A DNA stretch of 50,616 nucleotides from Bradyrhizobium sp. (GTDB taxonomy: Bacteria > Pseudomonadota > Alphaproteobacteria > Rhizobiales > Xanthobacteraceae): the NCBI RefSeq assembly GCF_027307225.1, contig NZ_DAHUXJ010000014.1, positions 1 through 50,616 on the forward strand. The letters are read 5' to 3'. Shown here one piece after another: positions 1 through 9,692 of this stretch. How positions within the stretch are numbered: position 1 is the first letter of the stretch; each line of letters opens with the position of its first letter. Under the pieces are notes generated by a model. That model was not told the origin of the DNA, did not search any database, and worked only from the letters and a program-made list of their open reading frames with translations. Both the position numbers and the translations under genes were made by a program.

Positions 1-63
1 GCTGGGCGCTGCCGGCAGCGCGAATGCGGCAGCCGCAACGACAGTGAGAAGCATCTTGTTCAT
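1..63 (-). CDS. Start of a secreted protein (partial)
   Basis: Only the first 21 codons are in the window; the gene runs off the left edge. They read as a Sec signal peptide: Met-Asn-Lys, then a run of Leu, Val and Ala, then Ala-Leu-Pro-Ala-Ala. The start lies 52 bases downstream of the thioesterase stop on the same strand, so it probably belongs to the same operon. Periplasmic binding proteins of ABC transporters commonly sit at this place in aromatic-acid gene clusters, but nothing visible identifies the mature protein, so that is a guess. Confidence 0.6.
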   Translation of the reverse strand, partial: MNKMLLTVVAAAAFALPAAPS

Positions 64-115
64 CAATTCCCTCCCTTGGCTTTATTATCTTATCGTTTCG
101 CTCGGACAGATCGAG

Positions 116-538
116 CTATCCTTTCGTGAATTTTACGACCATCTCCTCCGGCATCGGCGCCGACTTCAGCCGGGTGGGGTCTTCGGGATGATGCCCAACC
201 AGGACCCGCGTCTCGAACGCCTCGATCGCAAGCTGCTCGCCCTTGAACACCTTGTGGGTGACCTCGAAACTCGAACGCTTGACACTTTCGACCCGGCTCT
301 CGATCGTGATCCAGTCGCCATGGGTCGAGGCGATGTAGAATTTCGCGCTGGTATCCACCATGGGGATGCCGACCAGCCCGTACTTCTTGACAATGTCCTG
401 CTTGGAAAAGCCGGCCGCCTCGAACAGGATCGAGGTCGAGTCGTCGAACATCTCGAAATAGCGCGGGTAATAGACGATGTTGGCGGGGTCGCAATCGCCC
501 CACTGGATCTGCACATCGCGCCGGTGAACGAACATCAT
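116..538 (-). CDS. 4-hydroxybenzoyl-CoA-type acyl-CoA thioesterase (hotdog fold)
   Basis: A 140-residue single-domain protein of normal length for the 4HBT/YbgC thioesterases, which hydrolyse acyl-CoA thioesters in the cytoplasm. The N-terminal motif GDCDPANIVYYPRYFEMFD is the family hallmark, and Asp17 matches the catalytic Asp17 of the Pseudomonas 4-hydroxybenzoyl-CoA thioesterase. The ATG overlaps the stop of the upstream SDR gene by four bases (ATGA), so the two are translationally coupled, with the CoA ligase gene just before them. In this setting it probably releases an aromatic acid from CoA or recycles CoA from stalled intermediates. Substrate choice cannot be read from the sequence. 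Confidence 0.88.
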   Translation of the reverse strand: MMFVHRRDVQIQWGDCDPANIVYYPRYFEMFDDSTSILFEAAGFSKQDIVKKYGLVGIPMVDTSAKFYIASTHGDWITIESRVESVKRSSFEVTHKVFKGEQLAIEAFETRVLVGHHPEDPTRLKSAPMPEEMVVKFTKG

Positions 539-1296
539 TTCGGCGCCATGCGCAGCGAGGCGTCGAGCCGCACCACCTCACCATTGAGGTAGGGGTTGTC
601 GACCATCTGCATCACGAGCGAGGCAAATTCGCCGGGATCGCCGAGGCGGCGCGGGAACGGAATCGATGCAGCGAGCGAATCCTGCGCCTCCTGCGGCAGC
701 ATGGCGAGCAGCGGCGTCAGGAACAGGCCCGGCGCGATCGCGAGCACGCGAATGCCGAATTGCGCCAGCTCGCGCGCGATGGGGAGTGTCATCGAAACGA
801 TGCCGCCCTTGGAGGCCGAATAGGCGGATTGCCCGATCTGGCCGTCATAGGCGGCGACCGAGGCGGTCGAGACCACTACGCCGCGCTCGCCGTTTGCCAG
901 CGGCGCGAGCTTCGACATTTCCGCGGTCGCAAGCCGCAGCATGTTGAACGAGCCGATCAGATTCACCTTGATGACGCGCTCGAAGTCAGCCAGTGCCATC
1001 GGCCCCTCACGTCCGACCACCCGCTTGGCCACGCCAATGCCGGCGCAGTTGATCAACACCCGCGCCGGACCATGGGCTTTCGCCGCGGCCGCTACCGCCG
1101 CTTCCGCCGAGGCGGTTTCGGCGACGTCGCACGTGATAGCCACGCCGCCGATTTCCCTGGCGACCGTCTCGGCGAGCTTGGTGTTGAGGTCGCACACCGC
1201 GACCTTTGCACCTTCCTTCGCAAGCCGTCGCGCGGTCGCCGCGCCCAATCCCGATGCGCCGCCGGTAACGATCGCGGCCTGGTCCTTCAACTGCAT
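535..1296 (-). CDS. SDR-family 3-hydroxyacyl-CoA dehydrogenase-like protein
   Basis: A 253-residue classical short-chain dehydrogenase. The Rossmann motif TGGASGLG is at residues 11-18, NCAG near 83-86, a catalytic Ser near 146 and YSASK at 159-163. This subtype resembles the type II 3-hydroxyacyl-CoA dehydrogenases, which oxidise the beta-hydroxyl of an acyl-CoA with NAD. It lies 26 bases after the CoA ligase and overlaps the thioesterase, so ligase, dehydrogenase and thioesterase form one operon, consistent with side-chain shortening of a hydroxycinnamoyl-CoA. A clear paralogue is encoded at 25102-25860 in the acyl-CoA dehydrogenase operon. The exact substrate is inferred only. Confidence 0.85.
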   Translation of the reverse strand: MQLKDQAAIVTGGASGLGAATARRLAKEGAKVAVCDLNTKLAETVAREIGGVAITCDVAETASAEAAVAAAAKAHGPARVLINCAGIGVAKRVVGREGPMALADFERVIKVNLIGSFNMLRLATAEMSKLAPLANGERGVVVSTASVAAYDGQIGQSAYSASKGGIVSMTLPIARELAQFGIRVLAIAPGLFLTPLLAMLPQEAQDSLAASIPFPRRLGDPGEFASLVMQMVDNPYLNGEVVRLDASLRMAPK

Positions 1297-1322
1297 TCCG
1301 TCCTCCTCAACACGTTTTCCAC

Positions 1323-3221
1323 CTAAGGCGTGATCACGCCGTCAGCCACTTCAGATGAATAAAGCATCTCGACCAGGGCGTTGCGGTGATCGAGCACCGC
1401 ACGCTGGTTGATCGATCCCTTGTCGGTAACCTCGCCGCGATCGATCGAAAGTGGTGTATCGACCAGCAATGCCCGGGCCACCCGCGTCGACGAGCCGGTC
1501 GCTGCCGACTGGAACGTGGCAAATTTCTGCCAGAAAGCGTGACGCACCGCTCCATCATGCGCGCAGATGGAAATGTCGTTCGACGGCAATGCCGGATTGA
1601 TCTGGCGGCAACCGTCAGGATCGAGCACCACCAGCGCGGCAATTTCGTCGCGGTTGATGCCGGCGATGACGACATCGCGCACCAGCGGCGCGCAGGCCGC
1701 GATAAAGCGGGCGCGCAGCGGACCGACGCTGACCCAGGTGCCGCTCGCAAGCTTGAAATCCTCGGCAATGCGGCCGTCAAAATCGAGACCGGCGGCAAAA
1801 TCGCACTCTACTGCCGGCTTGGCGGCATCGCCGAATTTGTAAAACCCTTCTTCGTCGAAGGCGGCGGCCGTGAGCTTCGGCTCGCGCCAATAGCCGGGCG
1901 TGACGTTCGGTCCCCTGGTGCGGAGATCGAGCTTGCCGTTGACCGGCACCAGCTTGACGTCGTTGCCGAGCACGGGAAGGCCGATATGGCCGGACCGGCT
2001 GCTCTGCGGTGTCGCGAGCAAGCACAGCGGCGCGGTCTCGGTCGCCCCCAAGCCAGTCAGCATCGGCACGCGGTAGCCGGTCTCCCTGACCGACAATTCG
2101 TCAAGGCCGTTCCAGATATGCGGCGACATCGCAGCGCCGGAGAAGAACATCGACTGCAGGCGGTGGAAGAACATGTGACGCAGATGCGCGTCGTCGCGCA
2201 AATAAGGCAGCAGCGACTCGTAACCTTTTGGAACGTTGAAATAGACTGTCGGCGAAATCTCGCGGAGATTGCGCACGGTCTCTTCGATGCCGCCGGGCAT
2301 CGGCTTGCCGGCGTCGAGATACATCGAGCCACCGTTGACGAGCACAAGCCCGGTATTGTGGTTGCTGCCAAAGGTGTGATTCCATGGCAGCCAGTCGACG
2401 ATGACGGGCGGCTCTTCCTTCAGGAAGGTCATGGTCTCGCGGATCATCACCTGGTTGGCGCACAGCATCCGCTGGGTATTGACGACCGCCTTCGGATTGC
2501 CGGTCGAGCCCGACGTCAGCAGGAATTTCGCGATGGTGTCGGGACCGATCGCCTGATGCGCGGCATCGAGGCCGGGATCGAGCGGCGTTGCGATCAATTC
2601 GGACAGCCGTGTCATCGAACGGTCTACTAGCGCGCCGCGGGAGGCGGCGATCTCGACCTCGCCGGGGACATTTGCTTTCAGCGCGGGAGCGAACTGATCC
2701 GCGTCATCGACAAAGACCAGTCCCGGCGTCAGCAGCTTCATCAGATAGGAAAGCTTGCCGTAGTCTTTCGAGATCAGCGAATAGGCCGGCGAGACCGGAC
2801 AGAACGGCACACCGGCATAGAGCGCGCCGAACGAGACCAGCGCATGGTCGATCGAATTGCCGGAAAGGATCAGCAACGGCTTCTCTGCCGAAAGGCCGCG
2901 CGCCAGCAAGCTGGAGGCGATATGGCGACTGAGCGTCAACAATTCGTCGTAGCTGAGCGTGCGCCAGCCGCTATCAGCATCACGCTCCGCCATGAAGACG
3001 CGATCCGGCGCGACCTCAGCCCAATAGTGCAGAGAATCAGTGAGCCGCACCGGATAACCGGTGAGCGCTTGCTTCGGCCTGAGATAGATCGTGCCGTCGG
3101 CGCGGCGATCGACCGATACGGCCGGATCGCCGAATGAAATCGGGCGCAACGGATGCGAGCCGCCGCCAGGCGGCGACACGCTGCGCTTCGACTGCAGGGA
3201 CAGGTCGGCTTTCGCGCTCAT
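1323..3221 (-). CDS. fcs: Feruloyl-CoA synthase-type acid:CoA ligase
   Basis: A 632-residue adenylate-forming enzyme that would activate a hydroxycinnamic or related aromatic acid to its CoA thioester using ATP. The phosphate-binding motif TSGSTGNPKAVVNTQ is present, followed by the WLPWNHTFGSNHN segment, GLGATETAP, and GEVTDKGSINQRA near the C-terminus, which carries the presumed catalytic Lys. The last segment and the length are typical of feruloyl-CoA synthases rather than benzoate or fatty acid ligases. The start at 3221 has a strong GGGAGGAG ribosome site. It is the first gene of a ligase-SDR-thioesterase operon, preceded by a palindromic operator. Preference for ferulate, p-coumarate or another acid is not settled. 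Confidence 0.85.
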   Translation of the reverse strand: MSAKADLSLQSKRSVSPPGGGSHPLRPISFGDPAVSVDRRADGTIYLRPKQALTGYPVRLTDSLHYWAEVAPDRVFMAERDADSGWRTLSYDELLTLSRHIASSLLARGLSAEKPLLILSGNSIDHALVSFGALYAGVPFCPVSPAYSLISKDYGKLSYLMKLLTPGLVFVDDADQFAPALKANVPGEVEIAASRGALVDRSMTRLSELIATPLDPGLDAAHQAIGPDTIAKFLLTSGSTGNPKAVVNTQRMLCANQVMIRETMTFLKEEPPVIVDWLPWNHTFGSNHNTGLVLVNGGSMYLDAGKPMPGGIEETVRNLREISPTVYFNVPKGYESLLPYLRDDAHLRHMFFHRLQSMFFSGAAMSPHIWNGLDELSVRETGYRVPMLTGLGATETAPLCLLATPQSSRSGHIGLPVLGNDVKLVPVNGKLDLRTRGPNVTPGYWREPKLTAAAFDEEGFYKFGDAAKPAVECDFAAGLDFDGRIAEDFKLASGTWVSVGPLRARFIAACAPLVRDVVIAGINRDEIAALVVLDPDGCRQINPALPSNDISICAHDGAVRHAFWQKFATFQSAATGSSTRVARALLVDTPLSIDRGEVTDKGSINQRAVLDHRNALVEMLYSSEVADGVITP

Positions 3222-3242
3222 GTCCGGTGCTCTCCTCCCGAA

Positions 3243-3280
3243 TAGTTATGTTTTATAACTAATTTGCCGGGAGTCAATAA
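3243..3280 (-). promoter_or_regulatory. Ligase-operon promoter and palindromic operator
   Basis: TAGTTAT-N5-ATAACTA (3243-3261) is a perfect inverted repeat 22 bases upstream of the ligase start. On the minus strand TATAAA (complement of 3252-3257) lies inside it, and TTATTG (complement of 3275-3280) is 17 bases further upstream, so a bound repressor would cover the -10 region. The same GTTAT-N5-ATAAC core occurs upstream of pobA at 7290-7304. The size fits a MarR- or TetR-type site; the protein is not encoded in this window. Confidence 0.6.
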
Positions 3281-3348
3281 TTTCACGAGAATTCCTCATC
3301 CCGAGGTGCCGCCAACGGGCCGCGCGAACGCGCGCCCGATGCCAGCGC

Positions 3349-3810
3349 TCACAGCACCTGATGCACATCGATCACGACCCGCGAAGCGTGGCGCGCGGCG
3401 GAGGCAACGAACAGGCTCTGCATCAGCCAGCGGTATTTCGCAGCCCCGGTTTCGAACCGCGGTACCGTACGAAAATAGATCAGCGCCGGGTCGACCGCCT
3501 CGCCGCGATTGAGCCTCTCGATCAGTTCACTCGGGCCACAACGAATGCCACGGTTTTCGACATAGATCACTGCGCCGTCGTCGGTCTCGATCGCGTATTT
3601 CGCTTCCAGATCGATAGAGGAGTCCGGGCGGACGATCTGGAAGTCCGCGCCAAAGCCCAGGACCTTGCCGCTGAGGTCCTTGCCCCGCACGTCGCCGCCC
3701 GTGATCGGAATGATGCGGCGCTCGCCGTAACCGAGCTGGCCGGCCGATGTGACGCCGGCAATGTGCGCGGTAATGGTGAAGGCATATCGGGTCGCAAGCA
3801 CAGGTTCCAT
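3349..3810 (-). CDS. DUF3237 (UPF0311) family protein
   Basis: About 153 residues. It has the DUF3237 pattern: an opening strand (MEPVLATRYAFTITAH), a GERRIIPITGGDVRG segment, a central DGAVIYVENRG segment, and a YFRTVPRFETG segment followed by the WLMQSLFVA helix. The family is small, cytoplasmic and of unknown biochemical role, and is often found near catabolic genes. I place the start at 3810 because GGAG lies seven bases upstream; an in-frame ATG at 3831 is the alternative. It follows the TRAP large permease on the same strand, separated by a short palindromic repeat, so it may be the last gene of the transporter operon. Confidence 0.8.
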   Translation of the reverse strand: MEPVLATRYAFTITAHIAGVTSAGQLGYGERRIIPITGGDVRGKDLSGKVLGFGADFQIVRPDSSIDLEAKYAIETDDGAVIYVENRGIRCGPSELIERLNRGEAVDPALIYFRTVPRFETGAAKYRWLMQSLFVASAARHASRVVIDVHQVL

Positions 3811-3839
3811 CGAACCACTCCAATGCGTCATTATCCACC

Positions 3840-3885
3840 CATCCTTCGAGACGCATCGCCGGAGCGATGCTCCTCAGGAATGAGA
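3840..3885. repeat. REP-like palindromic repeat (CATCCTTCGAGACGC family)
   Basis: Starts with CATCCTTCGAGACGC and contains a GCATCGC/GCGATGC stem followed by CTCCTCAGGAATGAG. Related copies lie at 22475-22572 and 43313-43424. It sits between the TRAP large permease stop and the DUF3237 start, and may act as a processing or termination hairpin. Confidence 0.65.
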
Positions 3886-5199
3886 TCATCTCATGTGCTG
3901 CGGCAACCAGGTCGCCAGCAGCGGAAACGCAATCAGAATAATCAGGCGGATGATATCGGTGGCGACAAAGGGAATCACGCCTTTGAAGATCGTGGTGAAG
4001 GAGACGTCCTTGACCACGCTCTTGATGACGAAGACGTTCATGCCGACCGGCGGATGGATCAGTCCGAGTTCGACCGTCATCACGATGATGACGCCGAACC
4101 AGATCGGATCAAAGCCAAGCTGCGAGACGACCGGAAAGATGATCGGCACCGTGAGGATGATCATCGCCATCGCATCCATCAGGCAGCCGAGCACGAGGTA
4201 CATCAGCATGATGACGGCGAGCACGCCGTAGCTGCCGAGGCCGAGACCGGTGAGAAACGCCGTCACCTTTTGCGGTGTCTGCGTCACCGTCAGGAAATAG
4301 CCGAACAGCAGGGCACCGATCAGCACCGTGAAGACGGCGGCTGCCGTTCGCGTCGCCTGCAACAGCGAAGCCAGCACCTTCTCCTTGTCGAGCCGGCCGG
4401 TGAAGATGCCGATCAGGAACGCGCCGGTCGCGCCGACGCCGCCGGCTTCGGTCGGCGTAAAGCGCGGCAGAAACGGCAGGCCATAGAGGCCGCCGATGAC
4501 AAAAACAAACAGCAGCACCGGCGCCCAGATATCCTTCAGCGCAAGCAAGGTCTCGCGCCGGGACAATTGCGTGCCGGTCGGCAGGAAGCCTGGGCGCAGA
4601 TAGCCGATCAGGGTGATCGTGACCATATACATCGTCATCGCGAGCAGGCCGGGAATAATGCCGGCCATGAACAGCTTGCCGATGTCCTGTTCGGTGATGA
4701 TGCCGTAGACGGCGAGCACGGTCGACGGTGGCAGCATCGCCCCCAACGTGCCGCCGGCCGCAATCACGCCGGTGGCAAAGGACTGCGGATAGCCGAAGCG
4801 GCGCATCTCCGGATAGGCCACGGCCGAGAACGTCGCGGCGGTCGCAACCGACGAGCCGCAGATCGCGGCAAAGCCGCCACAGGCCGCGATCGTCGCAATG
4901 CCGAGACCGCCGCGCAAATGACCGACAAAGCCGTTGGCGGCGCGGAACAGGTCGCGGCTCATGCCGGAATGGCTGACGAACGTTCCCATCAGGAGGAACA
5001 TGGGGATAACGCCGAAGGTGTAGTCGGTCACCGTGCGCATCGCGGTCTGGCCGACAAGCTTTAGCGCCGGCGTGCCACCGACGAGGTAACCGAAGCCGGA
5101 GACGCCGACGAGGCCCATCGCCATGCCGACCGGCACGCGCAACAGCATCAGCACAAACAGCGCGGCGAATCCGAGGATGGCGGCGGCATCGGTGCTCAT
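3886..5199 (-). CDS. TRAP transporter large permease (DctM family)
   Basis: About 437 residues, almost all hydrophobic, with roughly 12 membrane segments: the channel-forming subunit of a tripartite ATP-independent periplasmic transporter, which uses an ion gradient to import organic acids. Typical DctM features are the N-terminal LRVPVGMAMG segment, GSSVATAATF, AAGGTLGAMLPPSTVLAVYG, and a C-terminal LIHPPVGMNVFVIK segment. The start at 5199 lies seven bases after the small permease stop, with GGAG overlapping that gene's end; an upstream in-frame start at 5259 would overlap the small permease and lacks support. Together with the subunits at 5207-5716 and 5919-6935 it forms a complete system, probably for an aromatic or related carboxylate given its neighbours. 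Confidence 0.9.
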   Translation of the reverse strand: MSTDAAAILGFAALFVLMLLRVPVGMAMGLVGVSGFGYLVGGTPALKLVGQTAMRTVTDYTFGVIPMFLLMGTFVSHSGMSRDLFRAANGFVGHLRGGLGIATIAACGGFAAICGSSVATAATFSAVAYPEMRRFGYPQSFATGVIAAGGTLGAMLPPSTVLAVYGIITEQDIGKLFMAGIIPGLLAMTMYMVTITLIGYLRPGFLPTGTQLSRRETLLALKDIWAPVLLFVFVIGGLYGLPFLPRFTPTEAGGVGATGAFLIGIFTGRLDKEKVLASLLQATRTAAAVFTVLIGALLFGYFLTVTQTPQKVTAFLTGLGLGSYGVLAVIMLMYLVLGCLMDAMAMIILTVPIIFPVVSQLGFDPIWFGVIIVMTVELGLIHPPVGMNVFVIKSVVKDVSFTTIFKGVIPFVATDIIRLIILIAFPLLATWLPQHMR

Positions 5200-5206
5200 G
5201 CCGCGC

Positions 5207-5716
5207 TTACTCCGTGCTCTTGAGCTTGGGGTCGTGCATGTCTTCGGGGTGGAAGACAAGCCGGTAGGTACGGATCGCGATCAGAAGCACCGCGGACACG
5301 TCGCCGATCCAGGCCACCGCGAAGAACGGCCAGGTCGGCATGTGCAGGTCGAAGGTCTCGACATGATCCCGATAGGTGCCGTGCACCTTGTCGAACAGCG
5401 TCCAGGTTTGCACCGTCACCACGAACAGCAGCACCAGCGTCGCGAACACGTCGACCCAGCGCTGATGTCTCGGGCTGACGTTGCCCCAGACGAGATCGAC
5501 GGTGATGTGGGTGCCGCGATAGCTGGTCGCGGCAATGCCCCAGAAGATAAGGATGCCGAGCAGCATGCGGCCGATATCGAACGAGTCCGGGATCGAATAG
5601 TTGAACAGGTTACGCAGCAGCACCGATGCGAAGATGTCGATCGCGACGAGGCCGACAAAGCCGGCCGCGATCCATTCGATCGTGTCGATGAAGCGATCCA
5701 TGAAATGGCGCGTCAT
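5207..5716 (-). CDS. TRAP transporter small permease (DctQ family)
   Basis: A 169-residue membrane protein with four predicted hydrophobic segments (near residues 12-35, 48-66, 90-108 and 131-150), the normal architecture of DctQ, which pairs with the large permease in the inner membrane. The segment GTHITVDLVWGNVSPRHQRW between helices 2 and 3 matches the family pattern of a conserved His-Ile-x-Val-Asp. The start at 5716 has GGAG seven bases upstream. It is separated from the upstream binding-protein gene by a 168-bp double-hairpin element, which may uncouple expression of the two, and is seven bases from the large permease. Confidence 0.88.
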   Translation of the reverse strand: MTRHFMDRFIDTIEWIAAGFVGLVAIDIFASVLLRNLFNYSIPDSFDIGRMLLGILIFWGIAATSYRGTHITVDLVWGNVSPRHQRWVDVFATLVLLFVVTVQTWTLFDKVHGTYRDHVETFDLHMPTWPFFAVAWIGDVSAVLLIAIRTYRLVFHPEDMHDPKLKSTE

Positions 5717-5747
5717 CTATCGCTCCAGCGATGCGCGAGATGGCGAA

Positions 5748-5915
5748 CCAGTGGCGTGGATTTGACATTCGCTATCCGGTAGCCGAGCACTCGAAATGCG
5801 AATGTCAAATCCGGAACTCCACTGGAGATTTTTGGTTTGCTAGTGGTCCTTGGATTCTAACATTTGCAAATGCACCCACCGCGACGGGATGCAAATGTTA
5901 GAATCGGACCACTAG
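5748..5915. repeat. Bipartite palindromic element, copy 1
   Basis: Two hairpins joined by a 14-base linker. Hairpin one (5748-5825) has arms ending in CCAGTGG with the inner arm GGATTTGACATTCGC. Hairpin two (5840-5915) starts CTAGTGGTCC, with the inner arm GATTCTAACATTTGCA. In each, a 10-base tip is followed by a 3-base bulge on one arm only: the right arm in the first hairpin and the left arm in the second, so the two are mirror images. Located between the TRAP binding-protein gene and the small permease, inside the operon. Same design as 7100-7266 and 40921-41086. Confidence 0.85.
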
Positions 5916-5918
5916 TCG

Positions 5919-6935
5919 CTACGGCGTCAGGGCGTTGTACTTGGCGAGAGAGGCTTTCAGTTCCGAAAGCGCCGCATCGGGATCGACGCCCTTCCTCCGG
6001 ACATTATCGGCCCAGGTCTTGACCAGCGGTTCGGCGGCCTTCTTCCACTGCGCGGTCTGCTCCGGTGTCAGCGAATAGACGTCCTGGCCGGGCTCGGCCT
6101 TCACCTTGCCGAGCCCTGCGTCTTCGAATTCGCCCCAGGGGCCGCCGACGCGGCCGGCCGCCTCCGTATTGCAGTTGTCGTCGATCGCCTTCTTCTGGCG
6201 GTCCGACATCTCGTTGTATTTGTCCTTGTTCATCACGAGAACGAAGGTGGTGACATAGAGCGGCGCGTCCATCTGGAACTTCGTCACCTTGTCGATGCCG
6301 AACAGCACCAGTGATCCCCACGGGAAGGTGACCGCATCCGCGACGCCGCGCTCGATGATGTCGCGCACTTCAGGCGCGGAAGCTTGCACATTGGTGCCGC
6401 CAAGCAAGGTCACGAAATTCGCGATCGTCGCATCCGCGGGGCGGATCTTCATGCCCTTGATGTCCTCAGGCACGACGATCTTCTTGGTGCGGGAATGAAA
6501 GGAGGAAGGCGAATGGATGAAGGCTAGGCAGAACTTGACGTCGCCCATCTCCTTCGGCGCATATTTGCGGTACCAGGCGTCGAGCCCCATCGAGCCACCC
6601 TTGGCAGCCGACATCAGGAAGGGCAATTCGCCGGCGGCGATGATCGGGAAACGGCCGGGCTGGTAGCCAGGATTGACGTAGGTGACGTCGGCGATGCCGT
6701 CGCGCGCCATGTCGTAATGGTCGAAAGCCTTGCCCAGCTGCTGTGCTGGATAGACGTGCGACTTGATGGTGCCGCCGGAGGCCTTCTCGACCGCGGCGCC
6801 CCAATCTTCCAGCGACTTTTGCAGCGGATGCGATGCCGGCACCCAGTGCGAGATCTTCAGGTCGAAGGTTTTTTCCTGCGCCATCGCGGGCGAGGCGAGC
6901 GCAGCCAGCAGCGCCGCGAGCAAGGCCTTTTTCAT
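5919..6935 (-). CDS. TRAP transporter substrate-binding protein (DctP family)
   Basis: A 338-residue periplasmic protein that captures the ligand and hands it to the permease pair. The signal peptide MKKALLAALLAALASPAMAQ ends in an Ala-x-Ala site. Family features follow: ISHWVPASHPLQ near the mature N-terminus, an AQQLGKAFDHYDMARDGIADV stretch, and the MKIRPADATIANFVTLLGG segment whose Arg normally contacts the ligand carboxylate. The start at 6935 follows an AGGGAGTG ribosome site. It is the first gene of the TRAP operon, with its own promoter at 6984-7017. The substrate is not determined; the neighbouring aromatic genes favour a hydroxybenzoate, phenylpropanoid or similar acid. Confidence 0.9.
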   Translation of the reverse strand: MKKALLAALLAALASPAMAQEKTFDLKISHWVPASHPLQKSLEDWGAAVEKASGGTIKSHVYPAQQLGKAFDHYDMARDGIADVTYVNPGYQPGRFPIIAAGELPFLMSAAKGGSMGLDAWYRKYAPKEMGDVKFCLAFIHSPSSFHSRTKKIVVPEDIKGMKIRPADATIANFVTLLGGTNVQASAPEVRDIIERGVADAVTFPWGSLVLFGIDKVTKFQMDAPLYVTTFVLVMNKDKYNEMSDRQKKAIDDNCNTEAAGRVGGPWGEFEDAGLGKVKAEPGQDVYSLTPEQTAQWKKAAEPLVKTWADNVRRKGVDPDAALSELKASLAKYNALTP

Positions 6936-6983
6936 CGATCACTCCCTTTGGGCAAAGACAGGCTTCGGCCCGCTCTTTTTATT

Positions 6984-7017
6984 TAACATGTTATAGAAGA
7001 TTTGGTTGTCGTTTCAA
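6984..7017 (-). promoter_or_regulatory. Promoter and palindrome upstream of the TRAP operon
   Basis: On the minus strand TTGAAA (complement of 7012-7017), a 16-base spacer and TATAAC (complement of 6990-6995) form a good sigma70-type promoter. The perfect palindrome TAACATGTTA (6984-6993) overlaps the -10 and is a likely operator. It differs from the GTTAT-N5-ATAAC sites, so the TRAP operon may answer to another regulator. Confidence 0.55.
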
Positions 7018-7099
7018 CACGAACCGTCGGCATCCAAAAATTCCGTGCGATATGCGAACCGAATCTCTTCCAGACGCCCCCGCACACCATCCGATTGAA

Positions 7100-7266
7100 C
7101 TAGAGCTCCGATTCCGAAGTTCGCAAACCATCGCGGTGACCTCCGATGCGAACTTCGGAATCAAAGGAGCTCTAGCAACTTGTTGATTCTAGTGCGGCTT
7201 TGAATTTGAAGTTCCTATGACGAACTTGCAGCAATCCAGATAGGAACTTCAAATTCGCCGCACTAG
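7100..7266. repeat. Bipartite palindromic element, copy 2
   Basis: Hairpin one (7100-7175) runs from CTAGAGCTCC to GGAGCTCTAG, with inner arms GATTCCGAAGTTCGCA and its complement and a 3-base insertion on the right arm. Hairpin two (7189-7266) runs from CTAGTGCGGC to GCCGCACTAG, with inner arms GAATTTGAAGTTCCTAT and its complement and a TTT insertion on the left arm. The linker is 13 bases. Nearly the same sequence recurs at 40921-41086, with arms conserved and loops diverged. This copy lies between the divergent TRAP and pobA promoters. Confidence 0.9.
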
Positions 7267-8912
<1,646 letters not shown>

Positions 8913-9009
8913 ATTTCCCTCTCCTCTACTGCCTTAACTTCCCGAAGTTCTCCGATTTGCCATACGCTACGATAGCAGAGACAAGGTCACCGGTCAGTCG
9001 CGGAATTGG

Positions 9010-9594
9010 ATGATGCTCACGCTTTATTTCTCGCCCGGCTCAAGCTCGATGGCGGCCCATATCGCGCTTCACGAGATTGGGACCACATTTGAGGCGAAGC
9101 CGCTATCGTTGAGACGCAACGAGACGCGATCGCCGGAATTTCTGAAGATCAATCCTGCCGGCAAGGTACCGACGCTCCTGGTCGATGGACGGCCGCTGGT
9201 CGAAGTTGCCGGAATCCTGTTTTATCTGGCCCGGCGTTTTCCGGAAGCCGCCCTGTTGCCGCACGGCGATATCGAAGCCGAGGCCCGCGTCGTTTCCTGG
9301 ATGTCGTTCATCGCATCCACGCTGCACCCGGCGCGTCAGCGCGGGATCGATCATGCCCGCGAAGTCTACGGCCTCGCGGACCGGCTGCTCGGAAGCGGCT
9401 GGGTGCTTGGCGACCGCTATTCGATCGCCGACATTCATCTGTTTCGCCTGTACTGGCGACTGTTTCACGCGCTCAAGCTGGAGCGCGGCACGTTTCCGAA
9501 CCTCGACGCGCTCTACGAACGCATGATGGCGCGGCCCGCCGTGCAGCGGACGATCGAGGCGGAGAGCGCGGTCGGCTATGACTTGCCGCCGTGA
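9010..9594 (+). CDS. Glutathione S-transferase family protein
   Basis: 194 residues with the two-domain GST layout. The thioredoxin-like N-terminus opens with LTLYFSPGSSSMAAHIALHE, has NPAGKVPTLLVDG with the cis-Pro near residue 55, and a helical C-terminal domain containing LGDRYSIADIHLFRLYW, the conserved N-capping Asp motif. Such enzymes conjugate or reduce electrophiles with glutathione in the cytoplasm. The ATG at 9010 is followed directly by a second ATG. A repeated leader sequence begins 15 bases after its stop. Substrate unknown. Confidence 0.87.
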   Translation: MMLTLYFSPGSSSMAAHIALHEIGTTFEAKPLSLRRNETRSPEFLKINPAGKVPTLLVDGRPLVEVAGILFYLARRFPEAALLPHGDIEAEARVVSWMSFIASTLHPARQRGIDHAREVYGLADRLLGSGWVLGDRYSIADIHLFRLYWRLFHALKLERGTFPNLDALYERMMARPAVQRTIEAESAVGYDLPP

Positions 9595-9608
9595 GCTGTT
9601 CAAAACGC

Positions 9609-9685
9609 GCGCGTAAATACTGTTTGAAACTTTGTAGGCGGTGATTTTTCGCCGCTCGCCCGGTCTTCAAGGGCGGTTCATCGAA
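9609..9685. repeat. Direct repeat A flanking the ArsR-AHSA1-GST module
   Basis: GCGCGTAAATACTGTTTGAA continues into AAACTTTGTAGGCGGTGATTTTTCGCCG (9627-9654), which is nearly identical to 11340-11367 upstream of the thioesterase gene. Both copies hold a GGCG...CGCC hairpin and a second GC-rich hairpin closer to the gene. It may be a duplicated leader or promoter, or a scar of insertion of the three-gene module. Confidence 0.7.
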
Positions 9686-9692
9686 AACACGA

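Noticed and set aside
3361..5064. A 567-codon open frame on the plus strand across the TRAP permease gene
   Set aside because: Its product is rich in Arg, His, Asp and Gln with no domain, typical of an antisense shadow of a high-GC membrane-protein gene; the minus-strand DctM reading is unmistakable.
6984..6993. The palindrome before the TRAP operon as a third copy of the GTTAT-N5-ATAAC operator
   Set aside because: TAACATGTTA has different half-site spacing and cannot be aligned to the other two sites without a forced gap.
9609..9685. The repeated leader as a ROSE-type heat-sensing RNA
   Set aside because: It lacks the conserved ROSE 3' stem near the ribosome site, and the downstream genes are not small heat-shock proteins.
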